A stretch of DNA of 7,077 nucleotides from Candidatus Phascolarctobacterium caballi (GTDB taxonomy: Bacteria > Bacillota > Negativicutes > Acidaminococcales > Acidaminococcaceae). The stretch spans positions 1 through 7,077 of the forward strand of contig JAGHTS010000019.1 in assembly GCA_018065225.1 (NCBI GenBank), written 5' to 3'. The stretch's first letter is position 1, and every line of letters starts with the position of its first letter. This document shows positions 6,135-7,077 of the stretch, one piece after another. Both the position numbers and the translations under genes were made by a program. The notes beneath the pieces are model-generated. The model saw only the letters and a program-made list of their open reading frames with translations, was not told where the DNA came from and made no database searches.

Positions 6135-6848
6135 ATGAAAAAACAAACTATTTTTTTGACATCAGTATTTGTTTTGGGAATGTCAGCAAGTGTTTTGGCG
6201 GCGCCTTTGACAGATTACTCTTTGGGAAAAGTATCTTTTCAAGTCGGAATTAACACATTAAATGATATTAAGTCGGTTGTAAAAAATGCAACTTTTGCGG
6301 ATTTGAAAGACGACACTTTGGACGGACACGAAAAAACCAAACCTTATGCAGGGGTAACGGTGGGGCTTTGCAAAGGTATTGCGGTACAATATCGTTATGA
6401 ACAGTTAAAATCAAACCCCTCTGTTGATACTTCCAGCAGAAGTTTTAATTTGCCAAACAAAATTAAATTACAGGAATATAATTTAAGGTATTTATATGGC
6501 AAGATGCTTTCCTTATATGCAGGTGATTATCATGTAAAATTTAGTAACAGTTCTGATGGCGGAGATGGTTTTAAAGCAAAGAGCCAAGACCTTTTGCATA
6601 TCGGGGCGACTTGCGTAATTCCTTTGATTGGCAATTTGTGCGCTTGGGGAGATGTGGGTATAGGCAAAGATTTGTATCACTATGAAGTTGGTGTTGGCTA
6701 TAAGATTGCCAAAAATATTTGCTTGGATTTGTCTTACAAGTATTTGCGGCTGGATAAAATTGGAGAATACACCAACCAATCTTTGGCAAATGTTAAAGTT
6801 GACGGTAAAACAAGAGGTGTGCGTCTCGGTTTGACATTTAATTTCTAA
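6135..6848 (+). CDS. Outer-membrane beta-barrel protein
   Basis: This 237-residue protein has a clear signal peptide (KK, hydrophobic 5-16, cleavage probably after SVLA at 22). It then has alternating amphipathic strands rich in Gly, Tyr and Phe, for example YAGVTVGLCKGIAVQYRYEQ (71-90), YNLRYLYGKMLSLYAG (115-130), YEVGVGYKIAKNICLDLSYKYLRL (183-206, strand-turn-strand) and GVRLGLTFNF (228-237). The last strand ends in Phe, the usual beta-signal read by the Bam machinery. Size fits a small barrel of roughly 8-10 strands. Three Cys fall in strands or turns (79, 160, 169) and one at 196, which is unusual for barrels but not diagnostic. Its own promoter and the GGAT-type ribosome site about 11 nt upstream suggest single-gene transcription. 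A function beyond outer-membrane localisation cannot be assigned; porin or adhesion roles are possible. Confidence 0.82.
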   Translation: MKKQTIFLTSVFVLGMSASVLAAPLTDYSLGKVSFQVGINTLNDIKSVVKNATFADLKDDTLDGHEKTKPYAGVTVGLCKGIAVQYRYEQLKSNPSVDTSSRSFNLPNKIKLQEYNLRYLYGKMLSLYAGDYHVKFSNSSDGGDGFKAKSQDLLHIGATCVIPLIGNLCAWGDVGIGKDLYHYEVGVGYKIAKNICLDLSYKYLRLDKIGEYTNQSLANVKVDGKTRGVRLGLTFNF

Positions 6849-6860
6849 TCAATAAATAAA

Positions 6861-6890
6861 TATAAATTGTTTCACACGAAACAATTTATA
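6861..6890. repeat. Perfect inverted repeat with a parS-like core
   Basis: TATAAATTGTTTC (6861-6873) and GAAACAATTTATA (6878-6890) are perfect 13-bp arms around a 4-nt loop, ACAC. The inner 16 nt (6868-6883, TGTTTCACACGAAACA) match the ParB-binding consensus TGTTTCACGTGAAACA at 14 of 16 positions, with both mismatches in the normally conserved centre. No T-run follows on the plus strand, so it is a poor classical terminator. It could be an operator, a transcript-stabilising hairpin or a degenerate parS. Confidence 0.7.
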
Positions 6891-6921
6891 TAAAACAATA
6901 TATGAAAATAATTTGACTTAT

Positions 6922-6954
6922 AAAATAACCCCTGCGCTTGGCAGGGGTTATTTT
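6922..6954. terminator. Bidirectional terminator between convergent genes
   Basis: AAAATAACCCCTGC (6922-6935) pairs perfectly over 14 bp with GCAGGGGTTATTTT (6941-6954) around the 5-nt loop GCTTG. The GC-rich top and T-rich flank on either strand suit termination in both directions: of the outer-membrane protein transcript on the plus strand and the XRE regulator on the minus strand. The right arm contains the regulator's stop codon. Confidence 0.85.
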
Positions 6955-7077
6955 ATTTCTTGTTCCAAATTATCAAACTCAGGGGTGGAGAAAAATTCCC
7001 CAAGAGTTATTTCCAAACCGTCACAAAGTTTTTTAATGGTAACAACACCGGGGTTTTTACTTTCACCCAAAAGTATG
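6948..7077 (-). CDS. XRE/Cro-CI-type HTH regulator, C-terminal part only
   Basis: The last 42 residues of a minus-strand gene are visible, ending at the TAA at 6950-6948; the start lies beyond the window. The peptide begins ILLGESKNPGVVTIKKLCDG and continues LEITLGEFFSTPEFDNLEQE. This matches the end of an XRE helix-turn-helix domain, with the LxGxxKNPxxxTIxKLCxGLxITLxEFF pattern common in small cytoplasmic DNA-binding regulators of Bacillota. The tail after the HTH is only about 12 residues, so this is probably a small regulator with little beyond the HTH. It is convergent with the outer-membrane protein gene and need not control it. Targets are unknown. Confidence 0.85.
   Translation of the reverse strand, partial: ILLGESKNPGVVTIKKLCDGLEITLGEFFSTPEFDNLEQEIK

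Overview
The window looks like chromosomal DNA of an AT-rich, diderm member of the Bacillota, most likely a Negativicutes relative (Phascolarctobacterium/Acidaminococcus/Veillonella-like). The grounds are strong purine-rich Shine-Dalgarno sites, a TTG start, a long-form hibernation factor and Rho-independent terminators, combined with a signal-peptide-bearing outer-membrane beta-barrel protein ending in an aromatic beta-signal. The lineage is inferred; no rRNA or other marker gene is present.

Bases 1-4442 form one tightly packed plus-strand unit. A sigma70-type promoter (9-36) precedes a membrane receptor with an extracytoplasmic Cache-like domain and degenerate cytoplasmic GGDEF and EAL domains, in which nearly all catalytic residues are gone. 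Its stop overlaps by 4 nt the start of a short CstA-family carbon-starvation transporter. The stop of cstA overlaps by 1 nt the start of a YbaK/EbsC-type aminoacyl-tRNA deacylase. The overlaps suggest translational coupling, and a sensor-transporter pair is the most interesting reading of the region.

Bases 4443-5138 hold a small exported protein of unknown function, with a natural C-terminal hexahistidine run and ten His in its last 16 residues, closed by a clear terminator. Bases 5117-6069 hold a promoter, the long form of ribosome hibernation factor HPF, and a small membrane-anchored protein 5 nt downstream that lacks a good Shine-Dalgarno site, again ended by a terminator. Bases 6072-6848 hold a promoter and an outer-membrane beta-barrel protein.

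Bases 6849-6954 are a convergent intergenic region with two perfect inverted repeats. One resembles a degenerate parS site. The other is a bidirectional terminator that overlaps the stop codon of a minus-strand XRE-type regulator, which runs off the window edge. No tRNA, rRNA, CRISPR array, insertion sequence or phage gene was seen. The window is mostly ordinary housekeeping DNA; the degenerate c-di-GMP-type receptor coupled to CstA is the best candidate for undescribed biology.
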